Part shown: in pieces, positions 1 through 7,862 of the stretch
Numbering within the stretch: the first letter of the stretch is position 1
Layout of the letters: each line of letters starts with the position of its first letter
Position numbers and translations under genes: made by a program
Notes under the pieces: model-generated
Database searches by the model: none
Told to the model about the DNA's origin: nothing
What the model saw: the letters and a program-made list of their open reading frames with translations, nothing else
Assembly (NCBI RefSeq): GCF_019749295.1
Contig: NZ_JACWFG010000025.1
Span: 27,661-75,928 of the forward strand
DNA length: 48,268 nucleotides
Source of the DNA: Neobacillus niacini
Lineage (GTDB): Bacteria; Bacillota; Bacilli; Bacillales; Cytobacillaceae
Direction of reading: 5' to 3'

Positions 1-156
1 AAGGACAAATCTCAGGGCAGAGGAAGAAGATTTGTCCTTAAGAGCCCTGATGAAAGACAAATCTCAGGACAGAGGAAGAAGATTTGTCCGAAGCAATAAA
101 CCGTAAAAACAAAACTCTAAAGGGAACAAGAAGATTTGCCCTAAGAAGGAATCTTT
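1..156. repeat. 52-bp palindromic tandem repeat array A (3 units)
   Basis: Three units start at 1, 53 and 105. The core GATTTG recurs at 29, 81 and 133, exactly 52 bp apart. Each unit holds an inverted pair of the form GGACAAATCT / AGATTTGTCC with about 12 nt between the arms, so each could form a hairpin. The third unit is degenerate and runs up to the ribosome binding site of the GH42 gene. The array may begin before the window. The same family, also with a 52-bp period, recurs at 26167-26400. Confidence 0.9.
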
Positions 157-177
157 AGTTGTTAGAAGGAGATTACT

Positions 178-2238
178 ATGTCTAATCATGAAAAAACTTA
201 CCTGACAAAAGCCAACTTTATGCTTCATGGCGGGGACTACAATCCTGATCAATGGTTGGACCGTCCCGACATTTTGGCTGATGATATAAAATTAATGCAG
301 CTGAGCCATACCAACACATTTTCCGTTGGAATCTTTGCATGGGCGGCACTTGAGCCGGAAGAAGGAGTCTACCATTTCGAATGGCTGGATGAAATTTTTA
401 ACAATATACACAGCATTGGAGGCCGTGTTATATTAGCGACACCAAGTGGAGCGCGGCCTGCTTGGATGTCACAAAAATACCCTGAAGTACTGCGTACAAA
501 TGGGGCTAGAGCGAAGATGCTGCACGGCGGCCGTCATAATCACTGCTTCACATCTCCCGTTTACCGTGAAAAAACGCAGAAGATTAATCGTCTATTGGCA
601 GAGCGTTATGGTAATCATCCAGCCCTGCTGATGTGGCATATTTCCAATGAGTATGGCGGAGAATGTCATTGCGGTTATTGCCAGGATGCTTTTAGAGGCT
701 GGCTTAAAAAGAAATATAATAATGATTTGAAATCCTTGAATGATGCTTGGTGGGGTCCATTCTGGAGCCATACATTTACAGATTGGTCTCAGATTGAATC
801 TCCTTCTTCAATTGGAGAAAGTATGGTTCACGGCTTAAATCTAGATTGGCGCCGTTTTGTTACTGACCAAACGATCGATTTCTATGAAAATGAAATCGTT
901 CCAATCCGAGAGTTGACACCAGAGATTCCGATTACAACCAATTTCATGGCAGACACACATGAGTTAATTCCGTTCCAAGCGCTGGACTACAGCAAATTTG
1001 CAAAACATCTTGATGTGATTAGCTGGGACGCATATCCTGCTTGGCATAATGACTGGGAAAGCACAGCAGACTTAGCGATGAGAGTGGGCTTTATTGATGA
1101 CTTGTATAGATGCTTAAAACAGCAGCCATTTTTATTAATGGAATCTACTCCGAGCATGGTGAACTGGCATCCAGTGAATAAAGCAAAACGCCCTGGTATG
1201 CACAAGCTTGCGTCCATGCAAATGGTAGCGCATGGCTCAGATAGTGTGCTTTACTTCCAATGGCGGAAATCCCGCGGCTCATCTGAAAAATTCCATGGCG
1301 CGGTTGTCGACCATGACAATAGTTCAGAAAACCGTGTATTCCAAGACGTTGCAGAGGTTGGCAAAACGCTTGAAAAGTTGAGTGATGTTGTTGGGACGAA
1401 TCGTCCGGCTGATGTTGCGATTCTCTATGATTGGGAAAGCAATTGGGCTCTGAATGATGCACAAGGGTATGGCTTAAAAACTAAGCGTTATCCGCAAACA
1501 TTGGTACAGCATTACCGTGCCTTCTGGGAACAGGATATTCCTGTTGATGTCATTACAAAAGAACAGGATTTTAGTTCTTATAAATTATTGATGATTCCTA
1601 TGCTGTACTTAGTAAGTGAAGAGACGATTGCGCGCTTGAAGGAGTTTGTTGCCGGAGGCGGTACATTAGTCACTACTTATATCAGCGGTATCGTCAATGA
1701 ACATGATTTAACGTACACGGGTGGATGGCACAAAGACCTGCAAGAAGTGTTTGGTATCAATCCAGTAGAAACAGACACGTACTATCCTTCTGACCGAAAT
1801 TCTGTGATGTATCGTAATCAATCGTACGAGTTAAAGGACTATGCGACAATCATCGAAGTGAATGGTGCGACCGTTGAAGCTACTTATGAAGATGATTTCT
1901 ACAGTGGAACACCGGCTGTAACGCGTAATGAGTATCAAGGTGGAAAAGCCTACTATATCGGCGGCCGCTTAGAAGATCAATTCCAGCGTGACTTCTACCA
2001 GGGATTAATCAATGACCTGTCACTAGAACCAGTTTTCAAAGTAAAACACGACAAAGGCGTATCCGTACAAGTCCGACAAGCAACCGAAAGCGACTACGTA
2101 TTCGTCATGAACTTCACCGAACAAAAACAGCCAATAACAATCGAAACACCAGTAGAAGACCTAGTTACCGGCAGAGAAGTATCCGGAGTACTTACCTTAG
2201 AACAATATGAAGTAAGGATTCTTGAGAAGAAGAAATAG
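178..2238 (+). CDS. ganA: GH42 beta-galactosidase
   Basis: 686-aa glycoside hydrolase family 42 enzyme, expected to release galactose from beta-galactosides such as galacto-oligosaccharides. There is no signal peptide, so it is cytoplasmic. The family's acid/base Glu lies in WHISNEYG (E158) and the nucleophile in LLMEST (E322). A four-Cys zinc site typical of many GH42 enzymes is present (C123, C163, C165, C168). The TIM barrel occupies about residues 10-390, followed by the trimerisation domain and a short C-terminal beta domain; the length is normal. ATG at 178 has AAGGAGA about 7 nt upstream. A secreted GH53 galactanase follows on the same strand, pointing to galactan use as in the Bacillus gan locus, although no importer lies next to it here. 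The symbol is by analogy with B. subtilis ganA. Confidence 0.93.
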   Translation: MSNHEKTYLTKANFMLHGGDYNPDQWLDRPDILADDIKLMQLSHTNTFSVGIFAWAALEPEEGVYHFEWLDEIFNNIHSIGGRVILATPSGARPAWMSQKYPEVLRTNGARAKMLHGGRHNHCFTSPVYREKTQKINRLLAERYGNHPALLMWHISNEYGGECHCGYCQDAFRGWLKKKYNNDLKSLNDAWWGPFWSHTFTDWSQIESPSSIGESMVHGLNLDWRRFVTDQTIDFYENEIVPIRELTPEIPITTNFMADTHELIPFQALDYSKFAKHLDVISWDAYPAWHNDWESTADLAMRVGFIDDLYRCLKQQPFLLMESTPSMVNWHPVNKAKRPGMHKLASMQMVAHGSDSVLYFQWRKSRGSSEKFHGAVVDHDNSSENRVFQDVAEVGKTLEKLSDVVGTNRPADVAILYDWESNWALNDAQGYGLKTKRYPQTLVQHYRAFWEQDIPVDVITKEQDFSSYKLLMIPMLYLVSEETIARLKEFVAGGGTLVTTYISGIVNEHDLTYTGGWHKDLQEVFGINPVETDTYYPSDRNSVMYRNQSYELKDYATIIEVNGATVEATYEDDFYSGTPAVTRNEYQGGKAYYIGGRLEDQFQRDFYQGLINDLSLEPVFKVKHDKGVSVQVRQATESDYVFVMNFTEQKQPITIETPVEDLVTGREVSGVLTLEQYEVRILEKKK

Positions 2239-2239
2239 G

Positions 2240-2285
2240 GTGCCTGTCACCGCTCGTGGACACTGTCCACCTCAGGCGGACAGTT
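2240..2285. repeat. GTGCCTGTCACC-type intergenic repeat (short copy)
   Basis: The 12-mer GTGCCTGTCACC at 2240-2251 is followed by a perfect palindrome GTGGACACTGTCCAC. The same 12-mer reappears at 6622, where it forms a full inverted repeat. It immediately follows the GH42 stop codon, so it could help end the transcript, but no T-tract is present. Confidence 0.6.
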
Positions 2286-2305
2286 GGTATCAGTTTAAGA
2301 CCTTT

Positions 2306-2513
2306 ATAGTGACCGAAACCGATAATACCAAGGGTTTTCGGTCACTATGAAGGGGCTATAGTGACCGAAATGACTACTCTAAAAGGTTTTGGGTAACTAT
2401 AAAGCTGCTATAGTGACCGAAATAGCTATTCTAAAAGGTTTTCGGTAATTATAAAACGCTTTTAGTTACCGAACAGCTTATATCAAATAGTATTCGGTCA
2501 TTATGACTAACTA
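2306..2513. repeat. 52-bp palindromic tandem repeat array B (4 units)
   Basis: Four consecutive units start at 2306, 2358, 2410 and 2462, each exactly 52 bp. Each carries ATAGTGACCGAAA, about 15 nt of variable sequence, then TTTTCGGTCACTAT or a variant, so each unit is a potential hairpin. The fourth unit is the most diverged. The sequence is unrelated to arrays A/C and D, but the period is the same. The array ends 26 nt before the cre site of the galactanase gene. Confidence 0.93.
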
Positions 2514-2538
2514 AATTTAGTAGTTTGCTAGTTTGAAA

Positions 2539-2552
2539 TGAAATCGCTTACT
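2539..2552 (+). promoter_or_regulatory. cre site (CcpA) before the galactanase gene
   Basis: TGAAATCGCTTACT fits the Bacillus cre consensus TGWAANCGNTNWCW at every fixed position. It lies 33 bp upstream of the galactanase start, between array B and the ribosome binding site, a position typical of catabolite repression by roadblock or promoter occlusion. CcpA control is inferred from the motif. Confidence 0.7.
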
Positions 2553-2585
2553 AGAATATAAATTATGGTAAAGGGTGAGGAGAGC

Positions 2586-5500
2586 ATGGGGAAAAGTAGT
2601 AGGTTTTTAGCAATGTTTATAGCGTTTTTAATGGTATTTAGTTCCTTATTCGTCAATATCAAACCTGGATTTGCCGCAAGTGCTCCATCCCTAGTGAATG
2701 GCGGCTTTGAATCTGACTTTTGGAATGATGGTTCTTGGGCAGTGGATTCAGTCATCTGGGATAACGTAGAATTAACGCAGTTTGCTTATGCTTCGGATAC
2801 TTGGATGACTCCTGCTGAAGGAGACCATGCTTTTAAGTATTGGATTAAAGATACAGCAAAAGAAAACCAGTCATTTAGGGTAAAACAAACGCTTCCAGCC
2901 CTTCCAGCTGGAAGCTATGAACTAACTGTGAAATCCATGGGTCAGGCTGGGGCTGTAAAGTTATTTGCAGGAGAAAAGACAGTCGATGCTGTTGCAACCA
3001 CTGGCTACAATGCTTGGGGGACGATTACTTTGAGTTTTGAAGTAAGTGAAGACGCTGTAAATTTTGAGGTAGGTGCGATTGTTTCAGGTGCACCGGATGC
3101 TTGGGGTTACTTAGACAGCTTTAGCCTAAGGTATCTGAATGCAAGTGTACCTGATCCGGTAGAAGCTGATATTTTTGTAGAAAGAGTAGATGGCATCAGT
3201 GAAGACTTTATTAAAGGTGTCGATGTATCAAGTATTATTTCACTAGAAAACAGCGGTGTTACTTTTAAAAATAAAGCAGGCGAGCCACAGGATATTTTTA
3301 AAACGTTAGCTGATTCCGGCGTCAATTATGTCCGTGTTCGTGTCTGGAACGATCCTTTTGACGCAGCAGGAAATGGTTATGGCGGCGGGAATAATGATTT
3401 AGAAACCGCTATTGAAATTGGAAAAAGAGCGACAGCAAATGGAATGAAGCTGTTAGTAGACTTCCATTATTCTGATTTCTGGGCAGACCCAGCGAAACAG
3501 CAAGCTCCAAAGGCTTGGGAAACCCTAAGCTTTGAAGATAAGAAACTAGCTTTATATAACTATACAAAAGACAGTCTTCAAGACATGAAGGATGCAGGAA
3601 TTGATATCGGCATGGTTCAAGTGGGGAATGAAACCAATGGAGGCGTTGCAGGAGAAAAAGATTGGACAAGAATGAGTGCTTTATTCAACGAAGGCTCTAA
3701 AGCAGTCAGATCCGTCGATCGCAATATCTTAGTAGCGCTGCATTTTACGAACCCTGAATCAGCAGGAAGATATGATTCTTACGCTAAAACTCTTGCAGAT
3801 AACAACGTGGACTATGATGTATTTGCAAGCTCTTATTATCCATTCTGGCATGGAACACTATCTAATTTAACGAATGTATTAAAGAATGTTGCCACGAAAT
3901 ATGGAAAAAAGGTAATGGTTGCTGAAACTTCTTATGCCTATACAGCTGAAGACGGTGATGGTCACGGAAATACAGCACCAAAAGATTCTGGCCAGACATT
4001 AAATTACCCAATTACCGTTCAGGGCCAGGCGACAGCTGTAAGAGATGTCATTCAAGCGGTTGCCAATGTGGGTGAAGCGGGAATTGGTGTATTTTATTGG
4101 GAGCCAGCTTGGCTGCCAGTAGGTCCTGCAAATCAACTCGAGCAGAATAAAGCGATTTGGGAAGAGTACGGTTCTGGCTGGGCAAGCAGCTATGCTGCAG
4201 AATATGATCCGCATGATGCAGGTGCGTGGTACGGCGGCAGTGCAGTAGACAACCAAGCTTTGTTTGACTTTACTGGTAAACCATTATCATCATTAAACGT
4301 GTTTAACTATGTTGATACTGGAGCGATTGCTCCGTTAAAAATTGACGAAATTAAAGATATTACAGTGAGTGCGATTGTAGGAGAAGAGATTTCTTTACCT
4401 GAAAGTGTCACTGTTACGTATAACAATGGAACCAAGGGAGTGACTCCTGTTACTTGGGATGGTGCAGCGCTGGAACAAGCAATCAGCAGCGGTGTTGGAA
4501 CATACGTAATTAAAGGGGTTGTGGAAGGTGGAGCAGTTGTAAAGGCTACTCTTACTATTAATCCTCAAAATTTTGTCGTTAACCCTAGCTTTGAAAACAG
4601 TGATGTGTCGATGTGGAAGGTAACTTACGGAAATGGCGCTAAGCCGCATACTTCATTCCAACAAAAGGCTTCTGATGCGAAATCAGGAAACTACGCTCTT
4701 CATTTTTACTCCGGTGAAGGTGTGAATTTCACTGTAGAGCAAACCATAACAGGTTTAGAGCCTGGTTATTATAATCTGTCTATGTTCCTGCAAGGCGGGG
4801 ACGCATCAAACCCAGAGATGTACCTGTTTGCAAAATCGGGTGACCAGCAATTAACGCAGAATACTTCCGTAAACGGCTGGGTGAATTGGAGCAATCCGAA
4901 AATCAATGAAATTCTTGTTAAAGATGGATCAATTACAATTGGAGCAAGGATTAAGGCAAATGCAGGTGCATGGGGAACATTGGATGATTTCTATTTATAC
5001 CGTGTACGTGAATATGACAACAAGGCGCCACAAACAAAGGCTGTCCTTTCGGGTCAAAACCATAATGGCTGGTATAACGAGGATGTGAATATTACTCTGA
5101 ATGCCAGCGATAATCAATCTGGTTCAGCACAAACAGAGTATAAAGTGAATGACGGTAACTGGCAGACCTATCAGGCTCCATTTGTGGTAAGTGCTGAAGG
5201 TGAAAATGTTGTCCAATACCGTAGTACTGACAAAAATGGCAATGTTGAAGCTGCTCAGTCTGTTACCGTAAAAATTGATAAAACTGCTCCAACCTTGAAG
5301 GTATCGTTTAACACTAGTATCTTAATTGGAAAGAACCATAGTTTTACCCCTATTAAAGCATTGGTTGAAGGAGCAGATACTCTTTCAGGGCTAGATAGAA
5401 TTGAATTGGTATCCATTACAAGTAATCAAGCGGATAATGGAAATGGTGATGGGAATACCGTCCAAGATATTCAGGGTGCAGAATTTGGAAACTTTGATAC

Positions 5501-5645
5501 TGATTTTCTACTAAGAGCAGAAAGAAGTGGGAGCGGTGACAGAGTTTATACGGTAACCTATCAAGCTTGGGATCATGCTGGTAATAGTGTTACCCAGTCA
5601 CAACAGATTGTAGTAAAGCATGATAACTCGAAAAAAAGTAATTAG
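2586..5645 (+). CDS. ganB: secreted GH53 endo-beta-1,4-galactanase, multidomain
   Basis: 1019-aa exoenzyme predicted to cleave beta-1,4-galactan (arabinogalactan type I) outside the cell. ATG at 2586 is preferred over the in-frame ATG at 2565 because GGTGAGGAG lies just before it and a signal peptide follows directly (hydrophobic stretch, then GFAAS). Order of domains: N-terminal beta-sandwich, probably carbohydrate-binding (about 33-185); GH53 barrel (about 205-590) with acid/base Glu in QVGNETNGG (E349) and nucleophile in VAETSYAYT (E447); Big_4-like Ig domain (about 605-660); CBM61-like module (about 663-820); a C-terminal OmpL47/chitobiase-type Ig region with NGWYNEDVNITLNASD. There is no LPXTG or SLH anchor, so the protein is probably released. 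Its oligosaccharide products would feed the GH42 enzyme upstream. Confidence 0.92.
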   Translation: MGKSSRFLAMFIAFLMVFSSLFVNIKPGFAASAPSLVNGGFESDFWNDGSWAVDSVIWDNVELTQFAYASDTWMTPAEGDHAFKYWIKDTAKENQSFRVKQTLPALPAGSYELTVKSMGQAGAVKLFAGEKTVDAVATTGYNAWGTITLSFEVSEDAVNFEVGAIVSGAPDAWGYLDSFSLRYLNASVPDPVEADIFVERVDGISEDFIKGVDVSSIISLENSGVTFKNKAGEPQDIFKTLADSGVNYVRVRVWNDPFDAAGNGYGGGNNDLETAIEIGKRATANGMKLLVDFHYSDFWADPAKQQAPKAWETLSFEDKKLALYNYTKDSLQDMKDAGIDIGMVQVGNETNGGVAGEKDWTRMSALFNEGSKAVRSVDRNILVALHFTNPESAGRYDSYAKTLADNNVDYDVFASSYYPFWHGTLSNLTNVLKNVATKYGKKVMVAETSYAYTAEDGDGHGNTAPKDSGQTLNYPITVQGQATAVRDVIQAVANVGEAGIGVFYWEPAWLPVGPANQLEQNKAIWEEYGSGWASSYAAEYDPHDAGAWYGGSAVDNQALFDFTGKPLSSLNVFNYVDTGAIAPLKIDEIKDITVSAIVGEEISLPESVTVTYNNGTKGVTPVTWDGAALEQAISSGVGTYVIKGVVEGGAVVKATLTINPQNFVVNPSFENSDVSMWKVTYGNGAKPHTSFQQKASDAKSGNYALHFYSGEGVNFTVEQTITGLEPGYYNLSMFLQGGDASNPEMYLFAKSGDQQLTQNTSVNGWVNWSNPKINEILVKDGSITIGARIKANAGAWGTLDDFYLYRVREYDNKAPQTKAVLSGQNHNGWYNEDVNITLNASDNQSGSAQTEYKVNDGNWQTYQAPFVVSAEGENVVQYRSTDKNGNVEAAQSVTVKIDKTAPTLKVSFNTSILIGKNHSFTPIKALVEGADTLSGLDRIELVSITSNQADNGNGDGNTVQDIQGAEFGNFDTDFLLRAERSGSGDRVYTVTYQAWDHAGNSVTQSQQIVVKHDNSKKSN

Positions 5646-5665
5646 ATTTTTCTGATAGACTTTGA

Positions 5666-5694
5666 TTGACTTTATCAGAAGGACTATGTAAAGT
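5666..5694 (+). promoter_or_regulatory. candidate sigma-A promoter of the TPP riboswitch/tenA unit
   Basis: TTGACT at 5666-5671 is followed, after a 17-nt spacer, by TAAAGT at 5689-5694. Transcription would start near 5701, shortly before the riboswitch aptamer. The -35 is good and the -10 is weak (4 of 6). Confidence 0.5.
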
Positions 5695-5711
5695 GAATGG
5701 TATATTAATAG

Positions 5712-5806
5712 GAAGACCACTAGGGGAGCCATTGATGGCTGAGACAGGAATGATCCTGGACCCTTTGAACCTGATCTAGTTCATACTAGCGTAGGAAAGT
5801 GGAGTC
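5712..5806 (+). promoter_or_regulatory. TPP riboswitch (THI element)
   Basis: The conserved thi-box blocks are present in order: AGGGGAGCC, then GCTGAGACAGGAA, then GACCCTTTGAACCTGATC, then the 3' block CTAGCGTAGGAA. A rho-independent terminator follows 27 nt later and tenA after that, so the likely mechanism is transcription termination when thiamine pyrophosphate is bound. Confidence 0.95.
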
Positions 5807-5831
5807 TGTGTATGGATAGTTCAATTATTCT

Positions 5832-5858
5832 ACCGCTCCATTTTTGGGGCGGTTTTTT
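5832..5858 (+). terminator. riboswitch expression-platform terminator
   Basis: The 8-bp stem ACCGCTCC / GGGGCGGT (one G-T pair) encloses a short A/T loop and runs into TTTTTT. It lies between the TPP aptamer and tenA, as expected for a TPP-controlled terminator. Confidence 0.85.
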
Positions 5859-5920
5859 CATTGCCATTTTGTTGCCCCAACTAGTGTCTTCCCGTTATAA
5901 CCAATAAGGGGGCTAATAAT

Positions 5921-6607
5921 ATGAGTTTTTCTGCAAGTCTTAGAAAAGAAGCAAATCCCATCTTTAATGCCATTTTTGAACATCCTTTTGTACAAGGAAT
6001 TGCTAATGGAGATTTAAAAAAGGAGCAGTTAATTCATTATGTGAAACAGGACTTTGAATACTTGAATGCGTTTATTCGAATCTATGGAATCGCGGTTTCG
6101 AAGTGCGAGAACCGTGAGGATATGGATATGTTTAATCAGCAAATTTCATTTATTTTAAACAGTGAAGTCCATCCACATAATAACTTTTGTCAGGTGGCTG
6201 GTGTTCCGTACGAGGAGTTACAAGGGTTCGCCTTATCTCCCTCTGCTTCGCATTATACAAGGCATATGCTTACCGTTGCGCACGAAGGAACATTGGGAGA
6301 AATTTTAGCAGTTCTTTTACCATGCCCGTGGACGTATTGGGAAATCGGGAAAAAATTATTAGAGGAGGTTAATCCAGAGCCTTCACATCCATTTTATGAA
6401 TGGATTAGTTTTTATGGAAACATTACTGATTCCATTACAACTAAGCTTTGTGCGCTTTTAGATGAATGGGCAAAGGATGCACCAGAGCGAGAAAAGGAAA
6501 AAATGAAACAACATTTCTTACTCAGCTGTCAGCTTGAATATATGTTTTGGGATATGGCTTATCAGCTTGAAGAATGGCCAGTGAAGCTGGAGTTAGTAAA
6601 AAGATAA
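5921..6607 (+). CDS. tenA: aminopyrimidine aminohydrolase / thiaminase II (TenA)
   Basis: 228-aa all-helical TenA family protein. In bacilli it hydrolyses amino-pyrimidines derived from degraded thiamine so that the pyrimidine (HMP) can be salvaged. The residues known from B. subtilis TenA are in register: the catalytic Cys in LLPCPWTYWEIG is C135, Asp44 lies in KQDFEYL, and the C-terminal Glu lies in CQLEYMFWD (E206). Length is normal. ATG follows an AAGGGGG site. It is the only gene in the riboswitch-controlled unit; the rest of the thiamine operon is absent here, so this is a single-gene salvage module. The next gene begins after an inverted repeat and its own promoter. Confidence 0.96.
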   Translation: MSFSASLRKEANPIFNAIFEHPFVQGIANGDLKKEQLIHYVKQDFEYLNAFIRIYGIAVSKCENREDMDMFNQQISFILNSEVHPHNNFCQVAGVPYEELQGFALSPSASHYTRHMLTVAHEGTLGEILAVLLPCPWTYWEIGKKLLEEVNPEPSHPFYEWISFYGNITDSITTKLCALLDEWAKDAPEREKEKMKQHFLLSCQLEYMFWDMAYQLEEWPVKLELVKR

Positions 6608-6615
6608 CAGAGGTT

Positions 6616-6690
6616 AAAATAGTGCCTGTCACCACCCGAATACTGTCAGCATTCATCGACATTATTTGAGGTGTGACAGGCACTATTTTT
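6616..6690. repeat. GTGCCTGTCACC inverted repeat, probable terminator of tenA
   Basis: AAAATAGTGCCTGTCAC (6616-6632) pairs with its complement at 6673-6690, giving a stem of about 17 bp around a loop of about 40 nt and ending in TATTTTT. It shares its 12-mer with the copy at 2240. The T-run and long stem would serve as a terminator after tenA; the shared 12-mer marks it as a member of a dispersed repeat family. Confidence 0.7.
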
Positions 6691-6772
6691 AATTGGTGAA
6701 TAAGGTATTTGGTATCTGCAATAACACGAACTCGCCGTGCACAACGGTGTAAAGAAGAGGAGTTTCACTTTT

Positions 6773-6801
6773 TTGACAACTTATAATTTTATTATTATGT
6801 T
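6773..6801 (+). promoter_or_regulatory. sigma-A promoter of the xylose sensor operon
   Basis: A perfect TTGACA (6773-6778), a 17-nt spacer and TATGTT (6796-6801) lie upstream of the three-gene sensor operon that begins at 6864. Confidence 0.65.
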
Positions 6802-6863
6802 AAAGTATTTAATATTATGATACTTTTACCCAGTATACTCGGTTCCTTTTTTAGGAGGGCAGC

Positions 6864-7862
6864 ATGAATCGAAGATTGTTTATTTATCATATATTAATAT
6901 TGTCGTTAATAACGGTATTAGGTTTCTCGGTTTATTTTTATAAACAAGAGCAGGAGACTGATCGGAAAATGGATGAAGTGATTTCTTCTGAGACTTCGCT
7001 GCCGGCGTACCATTTTACCTTGATTGGTGAGGAGATGAATCATGATTATTGGCGTTTAGTCGGCGAAGGTGCCAAGAAAACTAAGACGAAGTATAACGTT
7101 TTTGTTGAATATGAAGGACCAAAGCGTTCGAATCCGGATGAACAGCTTAAGCTGTTAGATAAAGCAATTGCAGCAAAAGTAGATGGGATTATTGTTCAGG
7201 CTCTTAACGACCAATTTACGCCAATGATTAATAAGGCTGTGAGTGCTGGGATTCCGGTAATCACGATTGATATGGATGCAAAGGAAAGTTTGCGCAACGC
7301 ATATATTGGGACAGATAATTATTTAGCTGGACAATTAGCAGGAGAGGCTTTAGTGAAAGATACGGGAGGAAAGGCTACTGTTGGAATTATCACGGCTAGT
7401 TTTGATAATGTCGATCACCAGCAGCGGGTGAAAGGATTTAAAGATATTGTAGGTCAGTTTGAAGGAATCAAGATCGTAGCGATTGAAGAATCAAACGTAA
7501 CAAGGGTTGACACAGAGCAAAAGGCATACAAAATGCTCACCGAGTATCCTAACATTACAGCTTTTTATGGAACAAGTTCCTATAATGGGATGGGCATCGT
7601 TGCTGCAGCAGAATCATTAAAAAGGCAGGATGATATGTATGTTATTACTTTTGATGCAATTGAAGAAAATATTCAGTTGCTCGAAAAAGGGGCTATCGAT
7701 GCAATTGTTGCACAACTTCCGTTTAAAATGGGGTACCTGAGCACTGAGATTATGCTGGACATTGTAACGGGAAAACCGGTCAAAGAATTCTATCATACAG
7801 ACTCATCGATTATTCGCAAAACAGATTTGCCCTACTGGAAAAGCCAAAGGGGTGGGTTGTAA
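6864..7862 (+). CDS. membrane-anchored sugar-binding sensor protein (XylFII-like)
   Basis: 332-aa periplasmic-binding-protein fold of the ribose/galactose type (PBP type 1). An uncleaved-looking N-terminal hydrophobic helix (residues about 5-25) is followed by two lobes from about residue 49; TLIGEEMNHDYWRLVGEGA opens the first lobe, and VDGIIVQALN and PVITIDMD are typical sugar-PBP strands. There is no lipobox. The stop overlaps the start of the kinase gene by one base (TAATG), so the two are translationally coupled. In clostridia an equivalent protein, XylFII, binds xylose and activates the LytS kinase beside it; the xylFGH genes downstream make the same role likely here. Xylose as ligand is inferred from context, not from binding residues. 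Confidence 0.85.
   Translation: MNRRLFIYHILILSLITVLGFSVYFYKQEQETDRKMDEVISSETSLPAYHFTLIGEEMNHDYWRLVGEGAKKTKTKYNVFVEYEGPKRSNPDEQLKLLDKAIAAKVDGIIVQALNDQFTPMINKAVSAGIPVITIDMDAKESLRNAYIGTDNYLAGQLAGEALVKDTGGKATVGIITASFDNVDHQQRVKGFKDIVGQFEGIKIVAIEESNVTRVDTEQKAYKMLTEYPNITAFYGTSSYNGMGIVAAAESLKRQDDMYVITFDAIEENIQLLEKGAIDAIVAQLPFKMGYLSTEIMLDIVTGKPVKEFYHTDSSIIRKTDLPYWKSQRGGL

Noticed and set aside
23..252. Gene before the beta-galactosidase (minus-strand 62-aa frame at 64-252)
   Set aside because: It is formed by repeat array A and the complement of the GH42 start; no ribosome binding site.
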